Assembly: GCA_913052165.1 (NCBI GenBank)
Contig: CAJXEC010000015.1
Span: forward strand, 1-33,646
Origin: an uncultured Rhodospirillaceae bacterium
GTDB lineage: Bacteria > Pseudomonadota > Alphaproteobacteria > MPNO01 > UBA2964
Direction: 5' to 3'
Length of the DNA: 33,646 bases
Shown: positions 26,266 to 33,496 of the stretch, one piece after another
Layout of the letters: each line of letters opens with the position of its first letter
How positions within the stretch are numbered: the first letter of the stretch is position 1
Program-made: the position numbers and the translations under genes
Notes under the pieces: model-generated
Databases searched by the model: none
What the model was told of the DNA's origin: nothing
The model's input: the letters and a program-made list of their open reading frames with translations, nothing else

Positions 26266-27087
26266 ATGAAAAAGAGTTGGTTGAGCACTCTATTAATCTT
26301 GTTTTTTTCGTTGAGCCCGGCTAGCGCCTCGGAACGTTTATTGGTCTTGTCCTACGATGTTTATGTTGGAGGTATAAAGGTCGTTAAATTAGACTTGGAA
26401 GCTGACATAGGTTCTAGTCAGTATTCGGTGGATATAAATTTAAGGGAAGTTAAATTTTTCAGCATCTTTTTTTCCTGGGAGATGGACTTATCGTCTGAAG
26501 GAAAAATAATCGAAGGAGCTCCTATTCCGCGAAAGGCAAGTGTAACTTCCCGCTGGAAAGGAAAAGCTCGTCTGACCAAACTGAGATACGATGAAAATGG
26601 TGTTGTCAAATCTGCAAAAATATTTCCAGAAGAGACAGCAGTAATTAGGAGCCCAGTAACTGATCAGATGAAAAGAGGTTCTAGGGATCTATCTACGGGT
26701 TTATTGCACTTACTGCAAAAGCTTGATCTAACGGAGAAGTGTGCAATGCAGGAGCCTATCTTTGATGGAAAGTATGCATTTTTAATGAAGCTTGTGGGCA
26801 GAGAGAGAGTAAAACTGGGCGCCCACCGATTATCGGCGTACAAAGGGGATGCTTTAAAATGCAACTTTTTTATTGAGAAATTGGGGGGCTATCGGGTCGA
26901 CTCTAAGTATTCTGCCGAGCGTTTTAAAGAACCGATGAAAATATGGTTCGGGAAACCGTTCTCAAAATTTCTTTATTTCCCTATAAAGATGGAACTAGAA
27001 ACTAGTTTGGGTTGGCTCGTTGCTCATTTGACAAAAGCAGAATTTACGAACTTTGGGAATAAGCAACAGATTGGTCTCGGAGATTAG
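26266..27087 (+). CDS. DUF3108 domain-containing exported protein
   Basis: 273 residues. The signal peptide MKKSWLSTLLILFFSLSPASAS is followed by a beta-rich mature region starting LLVLSYDVYVGGIKVVKLDLEAD, the usual opening of DUF3108 proteins (YDVYxGGIxxG). Later GKYAFLMKLVGRERVKLG and the C-terminal MKIWFGKPFSKFLYFPIKME match the family pattern (IWLSxDxxRLPVRIE). It is probably periplasmic or outer-membrane linked; no biochemical role is established that I can name. The ATG is one base beyond a strongly initiated leader ORF. In this window it sits before glmU, placing it among envelope-precursor genes. Confidence 0.82.
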   Translation: MKKSWLSTLLILFFSLSPASASERLLVLSYDVYVGGIKVVKLDLEADIGSSQYSVDINLREVKFFSIFFSWEMDLSSEGKIIEGAPIPRKASVTSRWKGKARLTKLRYDENGVVKSAKIFPEETAVIRSPVTDQMKRGSRDLSTGLLHLLQKLDLTEKCAMQEPIFDGKYAFLMKLVGRERVKLGAHRLSAYKGDALKCNFFIEKLGGYRVDSKYSAERFKEPMKIWFGKPFSKFLYFPIKMELETSLGWLVAHLTKAEFTNFGNKQQIGLGD

Positions 27088-27197
27088 TGATCTCGAAAAC
27101 ATATTGTCATTTTTTGTGATTGTGCGGGATAGCGTCTGCTCGACTATTATATACCCATTCAGAAGATATTCTAATTTTAGTCATTAAAAGCGGGTAT

Positions 27198-28565
27198 ATG
27201 TTTATGAACGAGCGCAACCTTGCAGTTATCATTCTGGCGGCTGGTAAGGGCACCAGAATGAATTCGAAGATGCCCAAAGTCAATCATAAGCTAGCCGGAC
27301 GTCCCTTGATCGGACATCTGCTGGAAACCATCCAGTCAATGTCACCGGATCAGGTCATTACGGTAATCTCTGATGAGAAAAGTGACATTGCCAAACTAGC
27401 ATCGGATACCACCATTGCGCTACAAAACCCTCCTTTGGGGACCGGACATGCCGCTGCCGCAGCTTTACCTCTGCTAAAAAACAATTGTATTCAGGAGGTA
27501 TTGGTTGCTTTCGGTGATACGCCTTTTCTCACGGTTGAGACGATTGAAAGGATGCTTGAAAGACTGAGGGGACCCAGCGAACCCGCATTAGTGGTCTTGG
27601 GGTTTAGGCCCCCCAACGCTATGGAATATGGCAGGCTGGTAACTGATGAAAGCGGCCAACTAAAGAAAATTGTTGAGGCAAGGGATGCATCTACTCGTAT
27701 CCTTGAGATCGATCTTTGCAATGCCGGTATCATGGCTTTTGACGGAGCTCGATTTCCTGACCTTCTGGGTGCGATTGACAACGATAATGAGACGGGCGAG
27801 TACTATTTAACCGACGCCGTTGAGATCGCGCGAACTCAAGGTTGGAATTGTATCTCGATAGAAACTGATGATCCAAATGAAGTCATGGGGATCAATTCAC
27901 GAGCGGATTTGGCCCGTGCAGAAGCTATCTTGCAGCGAAAACTGCGCAGCGCGGCGATGGATAATGGGGTAACACTTATTGATCCGGAAACGGTTTGGTT
28001 ATGCTCGGATACCGAAATCGGCCAGGATGTAACCGTGGGACCAAATGTTTGGTTTGGACCCGGAGTTGTCGTACAGAGAAATGTTGAGATTAGACCATTT
28101 TGCCATATCGAGGGCGCCACAATAGAAGAGGGAGCAATTATCGGACCATTTGCCCGGCTGCGTCCTGGCGCGCAGATCGGTCACAATTCACATATCGGCA
28201 ATTTTGTCGAGATCAAAAAATCGGTTCTAAAGGATAAAGTCAACGCAAATCATTTATCATATATTGGGGATAGTTTCGTGGGCTCTGGTGCGAACATAGG
28301 CGCAGGAACAATTACCTGTAATTATAATGGTTTTTCTAAATTTCAAACTGAAATCGGAGAGGGTGCATTTATTGGTTCAAATACTTCTTTGATTGCCCCG
28401 ATAAAAATTGGTAAGGGCGCTATTACAGGAGCAGGATCTACCCTATCCGAGAGTATACCCGAAAATAGCCTTGCAATGACTAGGGCGAAAGCCACTATCA
28501 AATCCGGTTGGGCGGAGGAATTTCGCCTTCTTGAGGGCGCCAAGGTTAAAAAAACTAAGGATTAG
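27198..28565 (+). CDS. glmU: Bifunctional UDP-N-acetylglucosamine pyrophosphorylase / glucosamine-1-phosphate N-acetyltransferase
   Basis: 455 residues from this start, the same as typical GlmU. It acetylates glucosamine-1-phosphate and then adds UMP to make UDP-GlcNAc for peptidoglycan and lipid A. The N-terminal uridylyltransferase domain has VIILAAGKGTRMNSKMPKV, PLGTGHAAAAALPLL and FGDTPFL; the C-terminal left-handed beta helix carries hexapeptide repeats (VRPG-like turns in IGPFARLRPGAQIGHNSHIG) and the acetyl-CoA site region NHLSYIGDS, GANIGAGTITCNYNG. The frame extends to a TTG at 27120, but that would add 26 non-conserved residues; ATG 27198 (or 27204) starts just before the conserved fold. 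glmS follows after six bases. Confidence 0.96.
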   Translation: MFMNERNLAVIILAAGKGTRMNSKMPKVNHKLAGRPLIGHLLETIQSMSPDQVITVISDEKSDIAKLASDTTIALQNPPLGTGHAAAAALPLLKNNCIQEVLVAFGDTPFLTVETIERMLERLRGPSEPALVVLGFRPPNAMEYGRLVTDESGQLKKIVEARDASTRILEIDLCNAGIMAFDGARFPDLLGAIDNDNETGEYYLTDAVEIARTQGWNCISIETDDPNEVMGINSRADLARAEAILQRKLRSAAMDNGVTLIDPETVWLCSDTEIGQDVTVGPNVWFGPGVVVQRNVEIRPFCHIEGATIEEGAIIGPFARLRPGAQIGHNSHIGNFVEIKKSVLKDKVNANHLSYIGDSFVGSGANIGAGTITCNYNGFSKFQTEIGEGAFIGSNTSLIAPIKIGKGAITGAGSTLSESIPENSLAMTRAKATIKSGWAEEFRLLEGAKVKKTKD

Positions 28566-28571
28566 CTGAGA

Positions 28572-30395
28572 ATGTGCGGGATCATAGGGGTGGTTGGTAA
28601 GGCGGACGTCGCTCCAAGGCTTCTGGAGGGCTTAGCGCGACTCGAATATCGCGGCTACGACTCCGCTGGTATCGCGACCGTCCTCGATGGACGCATCGAA
28701 CGTCGGAGAGCTGAGGGCAGGATTATAAATCTTTCAGCATTAATTAGTTCGGATCCAATCGGAGGTAAAATTGGCATAGGTCATACCCGTTGGGCGACCC
28801 ATGGGCGGCCTACTGCAGTAAATGCGCATCCGCACGGAGATGAAAATGTGGTGCTTGTGCACAATGGTATTATAGAGAATTTCGTCCAACTTCGGGGGGA
28901 ACTAGAGGAAGCCGGAAGACAATTCAACACGGAGACAGATACTGAGGTGATCGTCCATTTGATAAGCCAAATGCTCTCGATGGGCAAAAACAAGCGAGAG
29001 GCTGTGTTAGAGTCATTAGAGTATCTCGACGGTGCATTTGCACTGGCAGTTTTGTTCTCTGGAGATGAAGAAGTTCTTTTCGTGGCACGGCGCGGAAGTC
29101 CGTTGGCCATTGGTCACGGTGAGGGTGAGATGTTTGTTGGATCAGACTCTCTTGCACTAGCCCCTTTTACCCAGCGTGTAAGTTATTTGGAGGAGGGCGA
29201 TTGGGCAGAGATTAATCGAGAAGGAGCAATTATTTTTGATAGTGCGAACAATATCGTTGATAGGGAAATTTATTTGACAGCTGTTTCTGGGATTGAATTA
29301 GGAAAAGGTAACTTTGAGCATTTTATGCTCAAGGAAATATATGAGCAGCCATCAGTAATTGGTGAAACTCTGTCTGCTTTTATTAATCCCGTATCAAAGA
29401 CTATCGAATTGCCAGACATTAAATTGGACCTATCCAGTGTATCTCGCATAACAGTTGTGGCATGTGGCACTTCTTTTTATGCGGGCTTGACCGCAAAATA
29501 TTGGATTGAAGAACACGCAAAAGTCCCTGTTGAATGTGACACTGGTTCCGAATTTCGGTATCGAGAGTTTGAGATGGAACCGGGCGGACTTGCAATTTTT
29601 ATCTCTCAGTCTGGTGAGACCGCTGACACCTTAGCTGCACTAAGATACTGCAAAGAACAGGGCCAATTTACTCTAGCTATTGTTAATGTCGCAGAAAGTA
29701 CAATGGCTCGGGAAGCCGATGCAGTTTTAATGACCCATGCAGGACCGGAGATTGGTGTAGCCTCCACCAAAGCTTTCGTTACTCAACTGGCGGTGCTCGC
29801 CTGTTTGACAATATTTCTTGCTCGTCAAAGAGATAAACTTGACTTAGGCCAAGCTTGGGCCTTCGGCGAATCTCTCGTTGAACTGCCATCACGTATAAAT
29901 GCAGTGCTTGCTCGTGGAGAGGAATTGGGCAAACTTGCCAAAGCAGTCAGTGATGCTCGTGACGTTTTGTATTTGGGTCGAGGCTCTTCCTACCCTATCG
30001 CACTGGAGGGTGCGTTAAAGCTGAAAGAGATAAGTTACATTCACGCTGAGGGCTATGCCGCAGGCGAGATGAAGCATGGACCAATAGCATTGATTGATGA
30101 TTCCGTGCCTGTGATTGTGATTGCCCCAAATAATAGGTTATTTGAAAAAACCGCCTCCAATGCACAAGAAGTTCTGTCTAGAGGGGGACGGGTCATCCTT
30201 TTTTCCGATGGAGACGGGATTAAGAAATTAGGGGGATTAGTTGAAGCGGCTTTTGAATTGCCCCATGTGCACCCATTCGTAGATCCAATTTTGTATACAA
30301 TACCTGTGCAGCTTCTAGCTTATTACACTGCGCTTGAAAAAAATACCGATGTCGATCAGCCAAGAAATTTGGCCAAGTCTGTTACAGTAGAGTAG
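28572..30395 (+). CDS. glmS: Glutamine-fructose-6-phosphate aminotransferase (isomerizing)
   Basis: 607 residues, full length. It makes glucosamine-6-phosphate from fructose-6-phosphate and glutamine, the entry step to UDP-GlcNAc. The N-terminal class-II glutaminase starts at Cys2 (MCGIIGVVG) with LEYRGYDSAGIA and HTRWATHGRP; two SIS isomerase domains follow (VACGTSFYAGLTAKYWIEE, SQSGETADTLAALRYCKEQG, YLGRGSSYPIALEGALKLKE). The C-terminus DQPRNLAKSVTVE is the conserved end in which Tn7-type TnsD proteins recognise their target. It is coupled with glmU. Immediately beyond the stop lies a 16-bp inverted-repeat arm and a composition change. No glmS ribozyme is expected or seen. Confidence 0.97.
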   Translation: MCGIIGVVGKADVAPRLLEGLARLEYRGYDSAGIATVLDGRIERRRAEGRIINLSALISSDPIGGKIGIGHTRWATHGRPTAVNAHPHGDENVVLVHNGIIENFVQLRGELEEAGRQFNTETDTEVIVHLISQMLSMGKNKREAVLESLEYLDGAFALAVLFSGDEEVLFVARRGSPLAIGHGEGEMFVGSDSLALAPFTQRVSYLEEGDWAEINREGAIIFDSANNIVDREIYLTAVSGIELGKGNFEHFMLKEIYEQPSVIGETLSAFINPVSKTIELPDIKLDLSSVSRITVVACGTSFYAGLTAKYWIEEHAKVPVECDTGSEFRYREFEMEPGGLAIFISQSGETADTLAALRYCKEQGQFTLAIVNVAESTMAREADAVLMTHAGPEIGVASTKAFVTQLAVLACLTIFLARQRDKLDLGQAWAFGESLVELPSRINAVLARGEELGKLAKAVSDARDVLYLGRGSSYPIALEGALKLKEISYIHAEGYAAGEMKHGPIALIDDSVPVIVIAPNNRLFEKTASNAQEVLSRGGRVILFSDGDGIKKLGGLVEAAFELPHVHPFVDPILYTIPVQLLAYYTALEKNTDVDQPRNLAKSVTVE

Positions 30396-30410
30396 TTCGG
30401 AAGAGTGTTT
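30395..30410 (+). repeat. Left arm of 16-bp inverted repeat
   Basis: GTTCGGAAGAGTGTTT, starting on the last base of the glmS TAG. Its exact inverted partner is at 31291-31306. The match ends sharply on both sides. Confidence 0.85.
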
Positions 30411-30448
30411 TTATTGAAGAAAAGTTCTCTTAATATCTCTGTTTTACT

Positions 30449-30742
30449 GTGACCATTGGGTCGAATGATTTAATCGCAGAACAAGAATACACCGAACAAC
30501 AACACCAGAATTATGAACTGATTAAATCCCTTCACGATCGTGGAATGGGATATCGGAAGATTGCACAATATCTAAACGAACAAGGTATCAAGACAGTTCG
30601 AGGGAACACTTGGAAGAACACTCAAGTCTTTTCAGTTCTCAAGAAATATCGTGCAAGACAAGAACGAATTCAGAATGTTCGATTAAGGGAACATCCCATC
30701 GAGATAAGTAAATTTGAATTGCAATGGATAAAAGATATTTAA
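30449..30742 (+). CDS. Small recombinase-domain-like DNA-binding protein (97 residues)
   Basis: The sequence SLHDRGMGYRKIAQYLNEQG followed by IKTVRGNTWKNTQVFSVLKK (about residues 29-68) is the helix-turn-helix-type 'recombinase' motif found after the catalytic domain in large serine recombinases (LxxxGxSYRxIAxxLNxxGIxTxRGxxW). No catalytic domain precedes it, and similar stand-alone short proteins are common in marine Alphaproteobacteria. It is probably a DNA-binding protein, role unknown. The only in-frame start is a GTG, with a stop upstream and no clear ribosome-binding site, so the N-terminus is uncertain and it might be a decayed fragment. It lies inside the inverted-repeat cassette. Confidence 0.65.
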   Translation: MTIGSNDLIAEQEYTEQQHQNYELIKSLHDRGMGYRKIAQYLNEQGIKTVRGNTWKNTQVFSVLKKYRARQERIQNVRLREHPIEISKFELQWIKDI

Positions 30743-30771
30743 ATTTGAATGTTTTTGGGGATTAAAAAATA

Positions 30772-31170
30772 ATGATGGGAGAGCATAAATTAAAATTAAT
30801 CCTCGGAATTCTTTTAGTTTTTTTGGGAACCAATGTTTGTTTTGCAGATTTCAATTGGAAACTGATGGGTCAAACGGGAAATGGCGACAAATATTTTATA
30901 GATCTCTCATCCATACAAAAACATAATCAAAAGCGGACTTACATCAGGTTAAGAGACTATGCGATTACCGACTCCAATGGAGAAAATTCGAGCATCATTT
31001 TTATTGAGACAAATTGTGAAAATCAAACTGTTAGGTTTTTGAAGGACGTTTATTTCAAGGGCAACATGGCAGAAGGTGATTATGTGGTGCTGGAAGAGAG
31101 AGGTGATTGGCAGAAATTTAAGTCTGGATCCATAGGGGAATTATTCACCAAATTTGTTTGTTCTCAATAA
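30772..31170 (+). CDS. Exported protein resembling surface-adhesin protein E
   Basis: 132 residues. The signal peptide runs from KLKLILGILLVFLGTNVCFA with cleavage after CFA, so the mature protein is periplasmic or surface-exposed. The mature part fits the surface-adhesin E pattern: NWKLMGQTGNGDKYFIDLSS, then SIQKHNQKRTYIRLRDYAI, an IETNCENQTVRFL strand with a cysteine, and a C-terminal FTKFVCSQ cysteine that may form a disulfide with the first. Such proteins are small, with poorly known function. It starts 30 bases after the recombinase-like gene, probably cotranscribed. The second codon ATG gives an equally good start. Confidence 0.72.
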   Translation: MMGEHKLKLILGILLVFLGTNVCFADFNWKLMGQTGNGDKYFIDLSSIQKHNQKRTYIRLRDYAITDSNGENSSIIFIETNCENQTVRFLKDVYFKGNMAEGDYVVLEERGDWQKFKSGSIGELFTKFVCSQ

Positions 31171-31411
31171 AGGTAAATTTCTAGATGGATTTGTAGACTT
31201 TATATCTGCCATTTAAATTTCATGAAGAAGGTTTCAATTGTCGTATTTTAGAACTAATGTTTTTCAAATTAATTTACTGCGGTTAATTTTAAACACTCTT
31301 CCGAACCATTCGGTAACTGTGGAATAAATTTAGAAAAATATATGGTAGTTATCGATTATACGTTAAATTCAACGTTACAATTGAAACGAAACAATTATCC
31401 GTTAAAAAAGG
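31171..31411. other. AT-rich spacer with right repeat arm
   Basis: About 240 bases without a gene between two genes that converge. It contains the right arm of the 16-bp inverted repeat and, at about 31360-31377, a small CGTT-aaattc-AACG palindrome. Base composition drops sharply from here onward. Confidence 0.5.
31291..31306 (-). repeat. Right arm of 16-bp inverted repeat
   Basis: AAACACTCTTCCGAAC, the exact reverse complement of 30395-30410. Extremely AT-rich DNA begins beyond it. Confidence 0.85.
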
Positions 31412-32422
31412 TTAGCAAATTTGTTTTTTAATCTCTACTGCAATTATTTCTGCTAACTTTACTGGCACGGCATTACCAATCATTTTGTAAGCATCTGAAA
31501 TTTGGTTATAGAAGAAAACAAAATCGTCAGGAAAAGTTTGAATCCTAGCACATTCTCTAACTGACAAACGTCTATATTTTACTAAATATTTTTTACAAAA
31601 TTCAAATTTATCCTTTTTAATTTTTTGCATTACAGGAGCACCTGGATGTATGGGAGCATGCCTGCCTCCTGCTTGAATTGTAAAAGATGGTTCATCCCAT
31701 TTCCTAACTCTATTTCTAGACATGAATATCGTTGAAAAGGATCCTATCATAAATTCATTATTAGGTATTTGATTATTTACTGGAATATGACTTTTAAAGT
31801 TACTTCTGTTTTTTTCCAATGCAGGCAAAGGATTCGGTAGATCAGAAATAGCATCTTTCAAATTTTTATTAGGTTTAAATAAACCTATTGGAGGGAAATG
31901 AAAAGTTTTTTTAAGATCATTTCTAATACCTATTATAAAAACCCTTTTTCGATTTTGAGGTACATCATAATCTACTGCATCTAAAAGTTTGTAATCTACT
32001 TTATAACCAACTTCAGAAAACTGATTGGTAATATTTTTAAGAGATTCTGAATGTTTTCTTTGGAGTATACCTGAAACATTTTCGGCAAGAAAAAATTTGG
32101 GTTTAATTAAATTTAAAATTCTTACATATTCAAAAAAAAGTTTACCTCTTGGATCATTGATTCCTTTTTGTTTCCCTGCCTCACTCCAACTTTGGCAAGG
32201 AGGACCCCCAATAATTCCATCATAATAGTCATCAAGATCATCCTTCCCAACTTTAATAATTGATTTACCTATGTGATTTGTTTTTGGAAAATTATACTTG
32301 TAAGTTTCAAAAGTATCTGCATCAATTTCGTTGGACGTAACAATATCAAATCCAGCATTTTTAAATCCTAAATCCAGTCCACCAGCGCCAGAAAACAGTG
32401 ATAAGATTTTAACTTTTTTCAT
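31412..32422 (-). CDS. DNA (cytosine-5-)-methyltransferase, HaeIII-like
   Basis: 336 residues, a complete type II C5 methyltransferase. Motif I ILSLFSGAGGLDLGF (6-20), motif IV GGPPCQSWS with the catalytic Cys76, motif VI ENVSGIL (114-120), motif VIII QNRKRVFIIG, motif IX RRLSVRECARIQTFPDDF and motif X YKMIGNAVPVKLAEII are all intact. The target-recognition region holds SRNRVRKWDEPSFTIQAGGR, which I associate from memory with M.HaeIII-like (GGCC) enzymes; the specificity is a guess. No recognisable restriction endonuclease lies next to it, so it may be solitary or paired with the divergent PUA/EVE-like gene. Very AT-rich, unlike the housekeeping genes upstream, suggesting transfer. Confidence 0.93.
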   Translation of the reverse strand: MKKVKILSLFSGAGGLDLGFKNAGFDIVTSNEIDADTFETYKYNFPKTNHIGKSIIKVGKDDLDDYYDGIIGGPPCQSWSEAGKQKGINDPRGKLFFEYVRILNLIKPKFFLAENVSGILQRKHSESLKNITNQFSEVGYKVDYKLLDAVDYDVPQNRKRVFIIGIRNDLKKTFHFPPIGLFKPNKNLKDAISDLPNPLPALEKNRSNFKSHIPVNNQIPNNEFMIGSFSTIFMSRNRVRKWDEPSFTIQAGGRHAPIHPGAPVMQKIKKDKFEFCKKYLVKYRRLSVRECARIQTFPDDFVFFYNQISDAYKMIGNAVPVKLAEIIAVEIKKQIC

Positions 32423-32524
32423 AATTACTTTTACTATTTAATCTTGATAAAATACAATTTTGATTTGACTAACTATACGATTTTTATTTTCTTTGATGTA
32501 ATATTAAATATAAAAGTTTAAAAG

Positions 32525-33025
32525 ATGTTTATAAATCGATATTTACTAATAACTTCGCAAATAGAAACTATTAATGGTTCTACTATAGATCCATATGATG
32601 TTGCAATGGATAGATTAAAGTTGGGTAAATGGGCAATTTATCAAAATACATTTTTTAAAGATAAAATTAAAGTTGAAGACGAAATATATATTTATATTGG
32701 AAAAACAAATTCTAAGAATAGTCAATACAGGTCATCAGTTATTGCATCAGCAAAGATTGAAAAAATTGAAAATTATAATAAAAAAAATAATTGGTTTGAA
32801 TTAGAGAAATATTGTATTGATCCGCCTGTGAAGTTAATTAATTTAAAAAAAATCAAACATTTCAAAAAACCTTTTGGGTTTAGACAAAATTTTAAAAATA
32901 TTAGTTTTATATCAAATATAAAAAAATCTGAGAATAACACTATGAACTGGGGTGCATATATGCAAGGAGGTATCAAAAGATTAACTGAAAAAGATACTAC
33001 TCTAATCACAGATTTATCAAAATAA
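32525..33025 (+). CDS. Hypothetical protein with possible PUA/EVE-like fold
   Basis: 166 residues, not firmly recognised. RYLLITSQ at the N-terminus, KLGKWAIYQNTFFKDKIKVE, DEIYIYIGK and the alternating strand SSVIASAKIEKIENY together resemble the small beta-barrel of PUA-like domains (EVE, ASCH, YTH), where a W/N-containing loop is followed by 'GDxVxxYxxxxxxxIVAxAxV'. EVE proteins bind modified bases in DNA or RNA. The gene is divergent from the cytosine methyltransferase with only 102 bases between, so a joint role (reader and writer of 5-methylcytosine, or a restriction partner) is plausible but inferred. Extremely lysine-, asparagine- and isoleucine-rich, as expected from the AT-rich DNA. 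Confidence 0.6.
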   Translation: MFINRYLLITSQIETINGSTIDPYDVAMDRLKLGKWAIYQNTFFKDKIKVEDEIYIYIGKTNSKNSQYRSSVIASAKIEKIENYNKKNNWFELEKYCIDPPVKLINLKKIKHFKKPFGFRQNFKNISFISNIKKSENNTMNWGAYMQGGIKRLTEKDTTLITDLSK

Positions 33026-33161
33026 TCAATTGTTAGAAGCAATCATCTCAAATTTTGAAATTTGTAAATTATAATATCTGATTTATTATATTATCTCAAA
33101 ATAATTAAATGTAGTTAAAGTGAAACAATTATTGACATATATTTAACAAAATTTTTACAAA
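33026..33161. other. AT-rich gap after the PUA/EVE-like gene
   Basis: About 140 bases of AT-rich DNA. No gene or strong hairpin seen. Confidence 0.4.
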
Positions 33162-33348
33162 ATGGTGAAACAAAAAAGAAAGAGATCTGAGGTTCGGATA
33201 TGATCTTATAATAGAATACGATAATAACAAGAAAAAAGGTATTGAAAATAAAAAGTATAATAAAGAAGAAATAGATTTAATTATTCTTGCACTTGACGAC
33301 AGATTTAAACCAATCAAAGATTATAGAACAAGATCCAATCTAAATTAA
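33162..33348 (+). pseudogene. Short frameshifted ORF of unknown function
   Basis: From ATG 33162 the frame reads MVKQKRKRSEVRI and stops at 33201. The next frame, open from 33169 and without a start codon, reads YDLIIEYDNNKKKGIEN, KYNKEEIDLIILALDDRF and ends KDYRTRSNLN before the stop at 33346. A one-base slip near 33195 would join the two into a protein of about 60 residues. The downstream part looks like real protein rather than noise. Unidentified. Confidence 0.4.
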
Positions 33349-33496
33349 TCTGAATTCTCCTCAATAAACTTATCTAACATTGATTTTCTTTTACCTTAAA
33401 TATTGAAATATTTAACTAAATTATAAAAACACCCCCCACGCAAAACTGACAAACAAAACCTAATCTATAAACCACGCTAATATATAGAAAGAAATA
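33349..33496. other. Gene-free spacer
   Basis: About 150 bases of AT-rich DNA with a short C-run (about 33431-33437). Nothing else seen. Confidence 0.4.

Larger units (their letters stand above)
30395..31306. mobile_element. Putative 0.9-kb cassette bounded by 16-bp inverted repeats downstream of glmS
   Basis: GTTCGGAAGAGTGTTT at 30395-30410 has an exact reverse complement at 31291-31306. The left arm begins on the last base of the glmS stop codon. Between the arms are two plus-strand genes, a small recombinase-domain protein and an exported adhesin-like protein, with lower GC than glmS. The repeats look like terminal inverted repeats of a small mobile or captured cassette, but no transposase and no certain target duplication were found. 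A chance repeat remains possible. Confidence 0.45.

Noticed and set aside
27120-27197. 26-residue N-terminal extension of GlmU from a TTG
   Set aside because: GlmU proteins begin a few residues before the LAAGKGTRM motif; the extension is not conserved-looking and starts at a rare codon.
28440-28571. glmS ribozyme or leader regulation before glmS
   Set aside because: Only six bases separate glmU and glmS, and the ribozyme is a Gram-positive feature.
30395-30430. The inverted-repeat arm as a simple glmS terminator
   Set aside because: The arm does not fold on itself; its partner is about 880 bases away.
31350-31400. Possible CRISPR-like short repeats near 31.36 kb
   Set aside because: Only a small palindrome and loosely similar AT-rich words; no regular repeat and spacer pattern anywhere in the window.
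33129-33317. 62-codon minus-strand ORF with hydrophobic stretch
   Set aside because: It is the complement of an AT-rich plus-strand coding-like segment; the run of Phe/Leu/Ile/Ser is what AT-rich antisense yields.
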